In this document: positions 1 through 8,220 of the stretch, one piece after another
How the letters are laid out: each line of letters starts with the position of its first letter
How positions within the stretch are numbered: the first letter of the stretch is position 1
NCBI GenBank assembly: GCA_938028745.1
Contig: CALIZL010000060.1
Coordinates: forward strand, 1-37,206
DNA length: 37,206 bases
Source of the DNA: an uncultured Prevotella sp.
Lineage (GTDB): Bacteria > Bacteroidota > Bacteroidia > Bacteroidales > Bacteroidaceae
Direction: 5' to 3'
Position numbers and translations under genes: made by a program
The notes under the pieces: generated by a model
The model's database searches: none
Seen by the model: only the letters and a program-made list of their open reading frames with translations
Told to the model about the DNA's origin: nothing

Positions 1-186
1 GTTGGCAACCAAACTAGAAAGGCAAAATGGTGCAAAATGCAGGTTCTAGGCTTAAGAATAGACAAATGCTAAGGCGTGAAAGGGTAGGAAAACTTGCTTT
101 TTAGCAGCTTTTTAACTAATATTTTCGCTAGAACGGAGCGAAAATTAGAGGGGTATTGTAAAATAAAAGAAAGTGATTTAAGTCTT

Positions 187-363
187 GGAGTTTATGAGTT
201 GGTGAGTTTTTGAGTTGGTGAGTTTTTGAGTTAGTGAGTTTTTGAGTTAGTGAGTAGGTGAGTTTTTGAGTTAGTGAGTTGATGAGTTGGTGGGTGTGTG
301 CGGTTGTGAGTTTACGAGTTAGTGATCTGATGAGTTTGCGAGTTTGCGAGTTTGTGAGTTAAT
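187..363. repeat. Low-complexity tandem repeat, GAGTT(G/A)GTGAG type
   Basis: An imperfect tandem array of short units built from gagtt, gtgag and ttttt blocks (for example gagttggtgagttttt, then gagttagtgagttttt) fills this stretch. No open reading frame of gene quality crosses it, and the rest of 1-741 holds nothing I recognise. It belongs to the same general class of degenerate short-unit intergenic repeats seen at 8.2 kb and 27.5 kb, but the unit is different. Confidence 0.8.
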
Positions 364-741
364 GCTTTCGGGAAGTGTTGGGCTTTAGTGTTTTTATAAG
401 CCAGTGAGTTGACTTGTGCTGCACTCCTCTCAATTTGTTGAAACATTAAAAGTCAAGATTACTTCAATGTTTAGTGAAGTCTTAAATGCCTTTTTGTGGT
501 GATAGGTGCTCTCGCTTAATCTTGTAGCTTGTCGTCTGTAATGCTGTTACGTATGATAAGCAGCAAGGCCATTGGGCGTTAGCGGCCGTGCTAGACCGTA
601 TCTTTTATTGGCGTTGATGCCCATGTGGCAGTGCGTTTAGTGGCTAGTTGTACGCCATTTGGTGTAAGTATAACCTTCATGTAATACCTAATGGTCTTTT
701 CATCTATAATAATTTTTCTACATGTATTTTTGACCCAAGGT

Positions 742-772
742 TTTGTTTATTCAAATAAAAGCATTACCTTTG
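742..772 (+). promoter_or_regulatory. Bacteroidetes-type promoter for the tetR cassette
   Basis: TTTG at 742-745, a 19-base spacer and TACCTTTG at 765-772 match the Bacteroidetes primary promoter pattern TTTG-N19/21-TAnnTTTG. The start codon of the TetR gene lies 46 bases downstream. Confidence 0.75.
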
Positions 773-778
773 CAAAAC

Positions 779-792
779 ATAACACCTGTTAT
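779..792. promoter_or_regulatory. Palindrome ATAAC-ACCT-GTTAT, candidate TetR operator
   Basis: A perfect 5-base inverted repeat with a 4-base centre lies between the -7 element and the start codon of the TetR-family gene. A repressor bound here would cover the transcription start, which fits autoregulation as in many TetR genes. The operator role is inferred from position and symmetry only. Confidence 0.4.
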
Positions 793-818
793 ATTAGGAT
801 AGTTGTATTATAAAACTT

Positions 819-1343
819 ATGCCGAGATCAACGATAATAGCCCAGGAAGTGATTATAGAAGCCGCTTTCGAGTTGGTGAGAAAAGAGGGTTTTGAAGTGC
901 TTTCAGCCCGAAATATTGCTAAACAGATAGGTTGTTCCACTCAGCCTATCTATTGGTGCTACAAGAATATGGACGAAATCAAAGCTGAGGTATGTAGAAA
1001 GGCACTTCCTTATCTGCAAAACCTAATGCTCGGTTACGTTAAGACGGGCGATGCTTTCTTGGATTTAGGCTTGGGTTATGTGCGAATTGCATACGCCGAG
1101 CCTGCTCTGTTTAAAGCGTTTTATATGGATAACATCATGAAGGTAAAGCTTACGGATATATTTCCTGAGAGCGAACGGGTGGTGGAAGTAATGAAAAGTA
1201 GTGATGAATGCCGACATTTATCCGAGCAAGAGGTGAAAAATGGCATCGCAAAGGCGTGGATGTTGGCGCATGGTATTGCCTCGTTGGTTGCGGTTGGCAT
1301 GTTTGTTTACGACGAAGAAAAGATTATAGAAATTTTAAAATAA
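819..1343 (+). CDS. TetR-family transcriptional regulator
   Basis: The 174-residue protein has the layout of a TetR regulator. Residues 1-50 form the three-helix DNA-binding domain, with a helix-turn-helix at about 29-50 (ARNIAKQIGCSTQPIYWCYK, where YWCYKNMDEI replaces the usual YxHFxxKxxL). The rest is helical and would be the ligand-binding and dimer domain, with an EPALFKAFYM segment common in TetR proteins having the WHG-like C-terminal domain. The start follows a good promoter and an AT-rich leader. It precedes a CPBP protease and an alpha/beta hydrolase on the same strand, which are its likely targets along with itself. The ligand cannot be told from sequence. Confidence 0.88.
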   Translation: MPRSTIIAQEVIIEAAFELVRKEGFEVLSARNIAKQIGCSTQPIYWCYKNMDEIKAEVCRKALPYLQNLMLGYVKTGDAFLDLGLGYVRIAYAEPALFKAFYMDNIMKVKLTDIFPESERVVEVMKSSDECRHLSEQEVKNGIAKAWMLAHGIASLVAVGMFVYDEEKIIEILK

Positions 1344-1503
1344 CCCCACTGCGATATGGGGATAACACATCATTGAATGCCTATCGAAGGCACTTAACCC
1401 AAAGAAGGGTTGTTGTAGAAAAGTAATTGATGGGATGTTAGGGAGAATTTTGTAGAAGAGAGAAAGCGTGTGGATAATCTGTATGATAAGCAATTTCAAG
1501 AAC

Positions 1504-2340
1504 ATGAAAGCCAATAAAAGAACCCTTCGGAACGTTATATTGTTCAGCTTTGTGGCTGTTGTTTGCGGTTGGGTGGGCGTTGGGGTAGATAAGCTGCTTG
1601 GTCAGCCCTCCAATTTAGAATCACTCGGGGCGTTGATTTTTATCTCTTCCCCCATCTTGTGTATGGTTTTACTTCGCCTTTTTGGTGGCGATGGCTGGAA
1701 AGACCTGCCGTTGAAACCTAACTTCAGGCGGAACGCTCGTTGGTATTTGTTTGCCATTGTTGTCTATCCTGTGGTCATTGGCATAACGTTGTTTGTAGGC
1801 AAGCTGTTTGGTTGGGTGGATGTAAGCAAGTTTAGTATTGCTGCATATTTTCCTGTCTTTATTGCAGCTTTCTTGCCCCAGTGTCTTAAAAACATCTTTG
1901 AAGAGTCGGTTTGGCGGGGCTATCTTACGGTAAAGGTGGAACAACTAACCCAAAACGAATGGCTCGTTTATTTGGTGGTGGCGCTTGTGTGGCAGGTATG
2001 GCATCTGCCATATTACCTAATACTCTTGGACGATGCTTATTTAGCAAGCTTCTTCCCTTTCGGCAACGTGCTGTTTGTGGTAACTAGCTTTGTCGTTATT
2101 GGCGTTTGGACGATCATGTACACCGAGATATTTTTCCTTTCGCGCTCGTTGTTGCTCGTTGTCTTGATGCACGCGATGGAGGATGCACTCAATCCGCTTA
2201 TATCCGATGGCTTTGCCGTGGTGTCGCCCGATAAAGCTCTGTTGGTTTCACCCAGCTTTGGACTTATTCCGCTACTGCTCTATCTGGTAATAGGCTTATG
2301 GCTAAGGCGAATAAGGAAAAGTAGTGCGCGTTGCAGTTGA
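1504..2340 (+). CDS. CPBP-family intramembrane glutamic endopeptidase
   Basis: The reading frame is open from a GTG at 1468. I chose the ATG at 1504 because it gives the short basic N-terminus (MKANKRTLRN) before the first membrane helix; an ATG at 1483 is also possible. From 1504 the protein has 278 residues and about seven hydrophobic helices. It carries the three CPBP (Abi/Rce1) motifs: EESVWR at 133-138 (EExxxR), WQVWH at 163-167 (FxxxH-like) and HAMEDALN from His223. The family cleaves proteins or prenyl-peptide substrates within the membrane, and in bacteria some members serve in bacteriocin immunity. It sits 125-160 bases after tetR and 34 bases before a hydrolase, so co-transcription is likely. 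The substrate is unknown. Confidence 0.85.
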   Translation: MKANKRTLRNVILFSFVAVVCGWVGVGVDKLLGQPSNLESLGALIFISSPILCMVLLRLFGGDGWKDLPLKPNFRRNARWYLFAIVVYPVVIGITLFVGKLFGWVDVSKFSIAAYFPVFIAAFLPQCLKNIFEESVWRGYLTVKVEQLTQNEWLVYLVVALVWQVWHLPYYLILLDDAYLASFFPFGNVLFVVTSFVVIGVWTIMYTEIFFLSRSLLLVVLMHAMEDALNPLISDGFAVVSPDKALLVSPSFGLIPLLLYLVIGLWLRRIRKSSARCS

Positions 2341-2374
2341 AAATGAATAAATGTAGAACTAAAATATTAGCAGT

Positions 2375-3358
2375 ATGAATACAAACATGGAAATGCCTAA
2401 GTGCAATAATGGTTGGGATAAGATATTTTCGCAAAGCGATAAGGTAGAAAATAAAAAGGTTTCGTTCAGAAATCGTTATGGTATCACCCTTGTTGGCGAT
2501 TTGTATTTCCCGAAAAACAGCGAAAACAATAAGCTTGCCGCCCTTGCCGTGTGTGGTGCTTTTGGGGCTGTAAAAGAGCAAGCTTCGGGATTTTACGCTC
2601 AGACGATGGCCGAAAGGGGCTTTGTTACTTTGGCTTTTGACCCATCTTATACGGGCGAAAGCGGTGGAGAGCCTCGTAATGTGGCATCGCCCGACATCAA
2701 TACCGAAGACTTCTCGGCTGCGGTGGATTGCTTGGGGTTGCTGCCCTTTGTGGATAGAGAGCGGATTGGCATTATCGGCATCTGCGGTTGGGGCGGTTTC
2801 GCTCTTAACGCTACGGCCGTCGACACCCGTATAAAGGCAGTGGCAACGATGGTAATGTATGATATGTCGCGTGTTTTCGGCAAAGGCTACTTTGATAGTA
2901 ACACGCCCGAAATGCGTTTGGAAATGAAACGCTCGCTTAATGCCATTCGTTGGACGGATGCAGAAAAGGGAACTCCGGCTCCGGGCTATTCGATGCCAGA
3001 CACTCCGTCGGATAAGCTGCCTCAATTCTTGAACGATTATATTGAGTTTTATAAAACACCGCGCGGTTTCCACGAACGTTCGATCTCTAATAAGGTTTGG
3101 ACGGCCACCACGTTGCTTTCGTTTCTCAATTTCCCGATACTTGCTTATGCTAATGAAATTAATGTGCCAACCCTTATCGTTGCAGGAGAAAACGCCCATT
3201 CGCGCTATATGAGCGAAGATGCTTACCAAGCCATAGGAACCGATAAGAAGGAGTTGTTCGTAGTTCCTGGTGCTAGGCACATTGACTTTTACGACAATCA
3301 GGGCGGAGTTGTGCCGTTTGATAAGCTGGAAACGTTTTTCAAGACGAACCTTCAATGA
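2375..3358 (+). CDS. Alpha/beta hydrolase, dienelactone-hydrolase-like
   Basis: The 327-residue protein has an alpha/beta-hydrolase core. The nucleophile elbow reads IGIIGICGWGG, which puts a cysteine (Cys137) where most hydrolases have serine, as in dienelactone hydrolases. The late PGARHIDFYD segment supplies the probable catalytic His302. There is no signal peptide, so it should be cytoplasmic. An oxyanion-type region lies near VCGAFGAVKEQ, and FDPSYTGESGGEPR at 88-101 resembles the DYRGxGxS loop. Proteins of this type are often called YcjY-like and their substrates are mostly unknown. It is the last gene of the tetR cassette and is followed by a hairpin. Family confidence is high; substrate is not assignable. 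Confidence 0.82.
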   Translation: MNTNMEMPKCNNGWDKIFSQSDKVENKKVSFRNRYGITLVGDLYFPKNSENNKLAALAVCGAFGAVKEQASGFYAQTMAERGFVTLAFDPSYTGESGGEPRNVASPDINTEDFSAAVDCLGLLPFVDRERIGIIGICGWGGFALNATAVDTRIKAVATMVMYDMSRVFGKGYFDSNTPEMRLEMKRSLNAIRWTDAEKGTPAPGYSMPDTPSDKLPQFLNDYIEFYKTPRGFHERSISNKVWTATTLLSFLNFPILAYANEINVPTLIVAGENAHSRYMSEDAYQAIGTDKKELFVVPGARHIDFYDNQGGVVPFDKLETFFKTNLQ

Positions 3359-3471
3359 GCTAGGTTGGGGGCAGATTAAGACACTAGGCTCCAAGCAATG
3401 GTGATTTGTAGACTTTGAATATTCTGCATAAACGCAACTGTATCTAAGCCTATATGCAACGATATGGTCTA

Positions 3472-3517
3472 AAACAATTGTAGGGATGCACGCTGCTGTG
3501 CATCCCTACAATTGTTT
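3472..3517. terminator. Perfect 20-bp inverted repeat, probable terminator between convergent genes
   Basis: Bases 3472-3491 are exactly complementary to 3498-3517, with a 6-base loop (GCTGCT). The stem lies between the hydrolase and typA, which converge here, so it could end transcription from both sides. The A-rich and T-rich outer ends of the stem support that. The core (TAGGGATGCAC and its complement) also looks like a dispersed repeat seen between genes in many bacteria, so a repeat origin is possible. Confidence 0.6.
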
Positions 3518-3519
3518 AA

Positions 3520-3712
3520 GGCAGGTTCTAAAAAGTACCTTTGCTGTATTTTTAGCTTTTAGCTGAGCAGGTTTTGCTTACGGCTTGAAGGAGCATAGTG
3601 AACTATGCGACTGAAAGCGTAAGCGAAAGATGCCAGATAAAAGCAAAAAGACAGTGAAGAGCAATGCAAGGAACAACAAATGAACCTTTGCGGGGAATTT
3701 TTAGAACCTGCC
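3520..3712. repeat. MITE-like element, copy 1 (193 bp, 15-bp terminal inverted repeats)
   Basis: The element starts GGCAGGTTCTAAAAA (3520-3534) and ends with its exact reverse complement (3698-3712). A second, inverted copy lies at 36109-36290 and is alike along nearly its whole length, including the segments AAAGCAAAAAGACAGTGAAG and AGCAATGCAAGGAACAACAA. It has no coding potential of its own. No clear target-site duplication is seen. Size, terminal repeats and dispersal are those of a miniature inverted-repeat element. Its right end comes to 29 bases from the typA stop codon. Confidence 0.8.
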
Positions 3713-3741
3713 TTTATCGTTTGGCCTATTTGTGCCAAACG

Positions 3742-5544
3742 TTATTCCTTATTCAAGCGTTTACGTTCGTTATGGTCGAGTGTCATCTTGCGGATGCGCA
3801 TGTTTTTGGGCGTAACCTCCACAAACTCGTCGCCTTTGATGTACTCCAATGCCTCTTCCAACGACATGATAACCTTGGGAATAACGCGTGCCTTGTCGTC
3901 GCTACCGCTGGCGCGCACGTTGGTAAGTTGCTTAGATTTGGTTACGTTGATAACCAAATCGTTGTCGTGAACATGCTCGCCCACAATCTGTCCGTAGTAA
4001 ACTTCTTCTCCTGGGTCGATAAAGAACTTGCCGCGGTCTTGCAATTTGTCGATAGAGTAGGCGAAAGCGGTACCCGTTTCCATGGCAATCATCGAACCGT
4101 TGGTGCGCCTTGTAATCTCACCCTTAAAGGGCTGATATTCTTTAAAGCGGTGAGCCATGATGGCTTCGCCCTGACTGGCGGTGAGAACGTTGGTGCGAAG
4201 GCCGATGATACCACGCGAAGGCACGTCGAACTCGATGTTCACGCGTTCGCCTTGCGTTTCCATCGAAGTCATTTCGCCCTTTCTGCGTGTCACCATGTCA
4301 ATCATTTTGCTGGCGAACTCTTCGGGAACGTTGATGGTTAGTTCTTCAATGGGTTCGCAACGCTGGCCGTCTATCTCCTTATATATAACCTGCGGCTGAC
4401 CCACTTGCAGCTCGTAGCCCTCGCGGCGCATGGTTTCGATAAGCACCGAGAGGTGAAGCACACCACGTCCGCTAACAATCCAGCGGTCGGTATAGTCTTC
4501 AAAGGGGCGTACGCGCAGGGCGAGGTTCTTCTCCAACTCCTTTTCCAGTCGGTCGTTGATGTGGCGCGAGGTAACAAACTTGCCTTCCTTGCCGAAGAAA
4601 GGGCTGTCGTTGATGGTGAAGAGCATGCTCATCGTGGGTTCGTCGATGGCGATTGGCGGCAGCGGTTCGGGCATTTCAAAGTCGCAAATGGTGTCGCCAA
4701 TCTCAAATTTTTCGAGTCCGATAACGGCACAGATGTCTCCGCTGTCCACGTGGTCGGTCTTAACGTGTCCCATTCCCACGAAAGTGTGTAGCTCCTTGAT
4801 GCGTGTGCGTTCTTTTTCACCATTGCGGTGCACCACAGTTACGTTCATCCCATCGGTGAATGTGCCGCGATGCACGCGCCCCACGGCAATACGGCCCGTG
4901 TAGCTGCTATAATCTAGCGAGGTGATGAGCATCTGCGGCGTGCCCTCAATTTGTCTTGGGGCAGGTATTTTCTCAACAATCTCGTCGAGCAAATAGTCGA
5001 TATTGTCGCTTGGAGCCTTCCAATCTGACGACATCCAGCCGTTTTTGGCCGAGCCATACACCACGGGGAAGTCTAGTTGGTCTTCGGTTGCGTTGAGCGA
5101 GAACATCAAGTCGAACACCATTTCGTACACCTCTTCGGGTCGGCAGTTGGGCTTGTCCACCTTGTTTACCACCACGATGGGTTTCAATCCCAGCTGTAAG
5201 GCCTTCTGCAACACGAAACGTGTCTGCGGCATAGGGCCTTCAAAGGCATCGACGAGCAGAATGCAGCCGTCGGCCATGTTAAGCACACGCTCCACTTCGC
5301 CACCGAAATCGGAGTGTCCGGGTGTGTCGATGATGTTTATTTTTACGTCTTTCCACGTAATCGATACGTTCTTCGACAGGATGGTTATGCCCCTTTCGCG
5401 TTCCAAATCGTTAGCATCCAGCACTTGTCCGCTGTTATCCTGCCCTTCGCGAAAGAGCTTTCCAGCAAGCATCATCTTGTCTACCAGCGTGGTTTTTCCA
5501 TGGTCCACGTGGGCGATGATGGCTATATTTCTAATGTCTTGCAT
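3742..5544 (-). CDS. typA: Translational GTPase TypA/BipA
   Basis: The 600-residue protein is full length for the TypA/BipA family of ribosome-binding GTPases, which act in ribosome assembly and stress adaptation. GTPase motifs are complete: P-loop AHVDHGKT at 11-18, RGITI at 51-55, DTPGH at 73-77 and NKVD at 127-130. The later EF-G-like domains and the BipA-specific C-terminal domain follow, ending in a basic tail (NERKRLNKE). A -7 promoter element TAACTTTG lies 27 bases upstream of the ATG. It converges with the hydrolase gene and appears to be transcribed alone. Confidence 0.97.
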   Translation of the reverse strand: MQDIRNIAIIAHVDHGKTTLVDKMMLAGKLFREGQDNSGQVLDANDLERERGITILSKNVSITWKDVKINIIDTPGHSDFGGEVERVLNMADGCILLVDAFEGPMPQTRFVLQKALQLGLKPIVVVNKVDKPNCRPEEVYEMVFDLMFSLNATEDQLDFPVVYGSAKNGWMSSDWKAPSDNIDYLLDEIVEKIPAPRQIEGTPQMLITSLDYSSYTGRIAVGRVHRGTFTDGMNVTVVHRNGEKERTRIKELHTFVGMGHVKTDHVDSGDICAVIGLEKFEIGDTICDFEMPEPLPPIAIDEPTMSMLFTINDSPFFGKEGKFVTSRHINDRLEKELEKNLALRVRPFEDYTDRWIVSGRGVLHLSVLIETMRREGYELQVGQPQVIYKEIDGQRCEPIEELTINVPEEFASKMIDMVTRRKGEMTSMETQGERVNIEFDVPSRGIIGLRTNVLTASQGEAIMAHRFKEYQPFKGEITRRTNGSMIAMETGTAFAYSIDKLQDRGKFFIDPGEEVYYGQIVGEHVHDNDLVINVTKSKQLTNVRASGSDDKARVIPKVIMSLEEALEYIKGDEFVEVTPKNMRIRKMTLDHNERKRLNKE

Positions 5545-5570
5545 TGTCTTTACTTAATTGAAATCGACTG

Positions 5571-5578
5571 CAAAGTTA
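5571..5578 (-). promoter_or_regulatory. -7 element of the typA promoter (TAACTTTG)
   Basis: On the minus strand, TAACTTTG matches TAnnTTTG and lies just upstream of the typA start. No TTTG at the ideal 19-21-base spacing is present, so the -33 element is weak. Confidence 0.5.
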
Positions 5579-5786
5579 CTGATAATTATTGGCAAATGCC
5601 CCCGTAACTGCGTTAAATCTGACGTTTTGGTACGTTTAGGCAATGAGAAAGATGCTTATGGCATTTGAATTTGATGAACAATGCACCTCATGTTTTAGTC
5701 GCCCTTCCTCCAATCTGCATGCACCTTTAATGCGTGTAGTAATTTCTTTTTTCTCTATTTTCAACCATTTTTCGCTTAAAAAGCAT

Positions 5787-5794
5787 TACTTTTG
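5787..5794 (+). promoter_or_regulatory. -7 element of the thiamine operon promoter (TACTTTTG)
   Basis: TACTTTTG matches the Bacteroidetes -7 consensus. It would start transcription a few bases later, giving a leader that begins just before the TPP aptamer. The -33 region is T-rich (5768-5773) but not a clean TTTG. Confidence 0.6.
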
Positions 5795-5816
5795 CACCCG
5801 ACTTACAAAGCGTGAG

Positions 5817-5889
5817 TTAAGGGGTGCCCGACATTTCGGGCTGAGATGAAACCCTCTGACCTGATCCAGACAATGCTGGCGTAGGAAAA
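5817..5889 (+). promoter_or_regulatory. TPP riboswitch (THI element) aptamer
   Basis: The stretch contains the conserved blocks of the thiamin pyrophosphate aptamer in order: GGGGTGCC at 5821-5828, GGGCTGAGATGAAACCC around 5838-5854, then CTGATCCAGACAATGCTGGC (5861-5880) and GTAGGAAA. These match the CUGAGA, ACCUGAUC and GCGUAGGGAA signatures. It lies directly upstream of a TonB receptor and a PnuC-type transporter, which marks that unit as thiamine uptake. Expression should fall when TPP is plentiful. Confidence 0.96.
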
Positions 5890-5902
5890 AAAGAAGGATA
5901 AA

Positions 5903-5932
5903 CACCCCTTTTGTGTGTCTTCATTCAAAAGG
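5903..5932 (+). promoter_or_regulatory. Riboswitch expression platform: ribosome-site sequestor hairpin
   Basis: CCTTTTG at 5907-5913 is the exact complement of CAAAAGG at 5926-5932, which lies 5 bases before the start codon at 5938. The overlapping CACCCCTT at 5903-5910 is the exact complement of AAGGGGTG at 5819-5826, part of the aptamer's P2 strand. The two pairings cannot coexist. This fits a translational OFF switch: TPP holds AAGGGGTG in the aptamer and frees the sequestor. The mechanism is inferred from base pairing. Confidence 0.6.
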
Positions 5933-5937
5933 AAAAA

Positions 5938-8220
5938 ATGAAAAAAACAATGACATCGCTTGCGGCACTGCTTAGTGTCGCCACGGCTTATTCGGCCAAC
6001 CCCAAACAAGAAACACTTGATACGCTTCGCAGTTATCAGCTGCAAGATGTGCAAGTGGTGGCTACGCGCGCCACAAAGAAAACACCAATGGCCTTTACCA
6101 ACATGTCGCAAGAACAGATTAAACGCCTTAACACGGGGCGCGACATCCCCTTCTTGCTCGCAACCATGCCCTCGGTTGTTACCACCAGCGATGCTGGCAA
6201 TGGCATGGGATATACCGCGATGCGCATTCGCGGCACCGATGCCAGTCGTATCAACGTTACCACCAACGGCATCCCGATGAACGATGCCGAAAGCAGTCTG
6301 CTCTATTGGGTAAACATGGGCGACCTTGCATCGAGCCTTGGAAGTATTCAGGTGCAACGCGGTGTGGGCACTTCTACCAATGGCGCGGGCGCATTTGGCG
6401 CAACGGTGAACATGCAAACCGAGAACATCGGACTGCAACCCTGGGCTGCATTCGACCTTTCGGGCGGCTCTTACTACTCGCATAAGCAGACTGTGCGTTT
6501 TAGTACAGGACTGATGGGCGGACATTGGGGCATCCAAGGCCGACTGTCTAACCTCGGTTCGAAGGGCTATGTAGACCGCGCATCGTCTAAACTAAACTCT
6601 TATTTCCTGCAAGCAGGCTATTTCGGCGAGACCACCGTGGTGAAATTCATCACCTTTAACGGAGTGGAACAGACTTATCACGCATGGGATTTTGCCTCGA
6701 AGTACGACCAAGAGCAATACGGACGTACTTACAATCCAAGTGGAAAGATGGAGAAAGACGCCGCCGGAAACGCCCAATTCTACAAAAATCAGAACGACAA
6801 CTACCACCAACAGCATTACCAATTGTTGTGGAACCAGTTGATGGGCGACTACTGGAACCTTAACCTTGCCTTGCATTACACCAAGGGCGGCGGCTATTAC
6901 GAGCAGTATAAAAAGAACCACGAGCTGGCGCAGTATGGCCTTGATGCCGGTGGAACGAAAGCAAAGAGTTCGCTTGTGCGCGAAAAATGGCTTGACAACT
7001 ATTTCTATGGAGCGGTTGCCGCATTGAATTACGACAACAAACGCAACTTCTCGGCTACGCTGGGCGAGGGCTGGAACAGGTATAGCAACGACCACTTTGG
7101 CCGCGTTACGTGGGTGAAAAAGCCCGTAGACGACTTTATGCCCAACCATGAGTATTACAACAACAATGCGAAAAAAACCGACTATAATGCTTATCTGAAA
7201 GCCACTTACGAGTTTGTGAAAGGTCTTAGTGCCTTTGCCGACCTGCAATATCGCTATGTAAACGTGCGCATGGTGGGTCCGGCAGATGCCACAAGCGCAA
7301 AGCGCAGTTTCAGTTACGACGTAAACGAAACGTTCAACTTCTTCAATCCCAAGTTCGGACTTAACTACGAGCTGTCGCCCTTGCATCGTTTGTATGCCAG
7401 TTATGCCATCGCTCACCGCGAACCTGTGCGCAGTAACTACGAACATAACATGGATGCAGAGTTGGAAAAGCCACGTGCCGAACGTCTGAACGACCTCGAA
7501 GTGGGTTACGAATTTACCGCGAAGAACTTCACGGCTGGGCTTAATCTCTACCACATGAACTACAAAGACCAACTCGTTCCTACGGGCGAAATAAAGCTCG
7601 ACAAGCCCATTACGCGCAATTTCGACAAGAGTTATCGCATGGGTGTTGAGCTTTCGGCAGCGTGGATGCCTGTTGATTGGTTCCGTTGGGATGCCAACGC
7701 CACTTTCTCTAAGAATAGGGTGAAGGACGTAACGGTAAAGCTTACCGATGGCACGGTGTACACCATAGCTGGCGAAAGTCAGTTGGCTTTCTCGCCTAAC
7801 ACGGTGTTCAACAACGTGTTTACGTTCGATAAGGCTGGTTTCCGCGGTATGGTGATGAGCCATTTTGTGGGCGAACAGAACCTAACCAACACGGGCTTTA
7901 AGACGATGCAGACCAAAGACGCCGGCAAAAACACGGTGAATGACTTGATTTCGCTGAAACAATACTTCACCACCGACATCGACTTGTCGTACACATTCTC
8001 GCTTAAAGCCTTGGCTTTGAAGGATGCAACTGTCGGCGTAACGCTCTATAACGTGTTCTCTTCTAAGTACGACAACAATGGTTGGGCTGCTCCGCAGTAT
8101 CGTTTGGATGGCTCTACGCTCGTTGCAGAAAACACTTGGGGCACGCGCGACAGCGAAGCAGCTGGCTTTGCACCCTCTGCTCCCTTCCATTTTATGGCTA
8201 GGTTGGCGGTGAATTTTTAG
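5938..8220 (+). CDS. TonB-dependent outer-membrane receptor, thiamine-regulated
   Basis: The protein of 760 residues from the ATG at 5938 has a signal peptide (MKKTMTSLAALLSVATAYSA), a TonB-box-like stretch DVQVVATR at 37-44, a plug domain (about 50-170, with MRIRGTDASRINVTTNGIP and VQRGVGTSTNGAGAFGATVNM) and a 22-strand-barrel body ending in a terminal phenylalanine (RLAVNF). The frame is open back to 5911, but the ATG at 5938 follows an A/G-rich ribosome site and begins the signal peptide. It lacks the SusC-type N-terminal extension. TPP riboswitch control and the downstream PnuT-like gene point to uptake of thiamine or a thiamine phosphate. The substrate is inferred from regulation, not from the receptor sequence. 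Confidence 0.9.
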   Translation: MKKTMTSLAALLSVATAYSANPKQETLDTLRSYQLQDVQVVATRATKKTPMAFTNMSQEQIKRLNTGRDIPFLLATMPSVVTTSDAGNGMGYTAMRIRGTDASRINVTTNGIPMNDAESSLLYWVNMGDLASSLGSIQVQRGVGTSTNGAGAFGATVNMQTENIGLQPWAAFDLSGGSYYSHKQTVRFSTGLMGGHWGIQGRLSNLGSKGYVDRASSKLNSYFLQAGYFGETTVVKFITFNGVEQTYHAWDFASKYDQEQYGRTYNPSGKMEKDAAGNAQFYKNQNDNYHQQHYQLLWNQLMGDYWNLNLALHYTKGGGYYEQYKKNHELAQYGLDAGGTKAKSSLVREKWLDNYFYGAVAALNYDNKRNFSATLGEGWNRYSNDHFGRVTWVKKPVDDFMPNHEYYNNNAKKTDYNAYLKATYEFVKGLSAFADLQYRYVNVRMVGPADATSAKRSFSYDVNETFNFFNPKFGLNYELSPLHRLYASYAIAHREPVRSNYEHNMDAELEKPRAERLNDLEVGYEFTAKNFTAGLNLYHMNYKDQLVPTGEIKLDKPITRNFDKSYRMGVELSAAWMPVDWFRWDANATFSKNRVKDVTVKLTDGTVYTIAGESQLAFSPNTVFNNVFTFDKAGFRGMVMSHFVGEQNLTNTGFKTMQTKDAGKNTVNDLISLKQYFTTDIDLSYTFSLKALALKDATVGVTLYNVFSSKYDNNGWAAPQYRLDGSTLVAENTWGTRDSEAAGFAPSAPFHFMARLAVNF

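Noticed and set aside
39..50. Third copy of the MITE-like end (GCAGGTTCTAGG)
   Set aside because: Only 10 bases match and no interior similarity follows.
116..150. Hairpin around TTTTCGCT/AGCGAAAA as a terminator
   Set aside because: The stem is short and interrupted and no T-run follows on either strand.
2264..3394. 376-residue minus-strand open frame
   Set aside because: It lies fully antisense to the alpha/beta hydrolase gene, has no recognisable domain and its composition is that of a mirror frame.
3664..4341. 225-residue plus-strand open frame
   Set aside because: Begins inside the MITE-like element and runs antisense through typA; not a gene.
6592..7863. 423-residue minus-strand open frame inside the thiamine receptor gene
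   Set aside because: Antisense to a clear TonB receptor; no motif, signal or promoter of its own.
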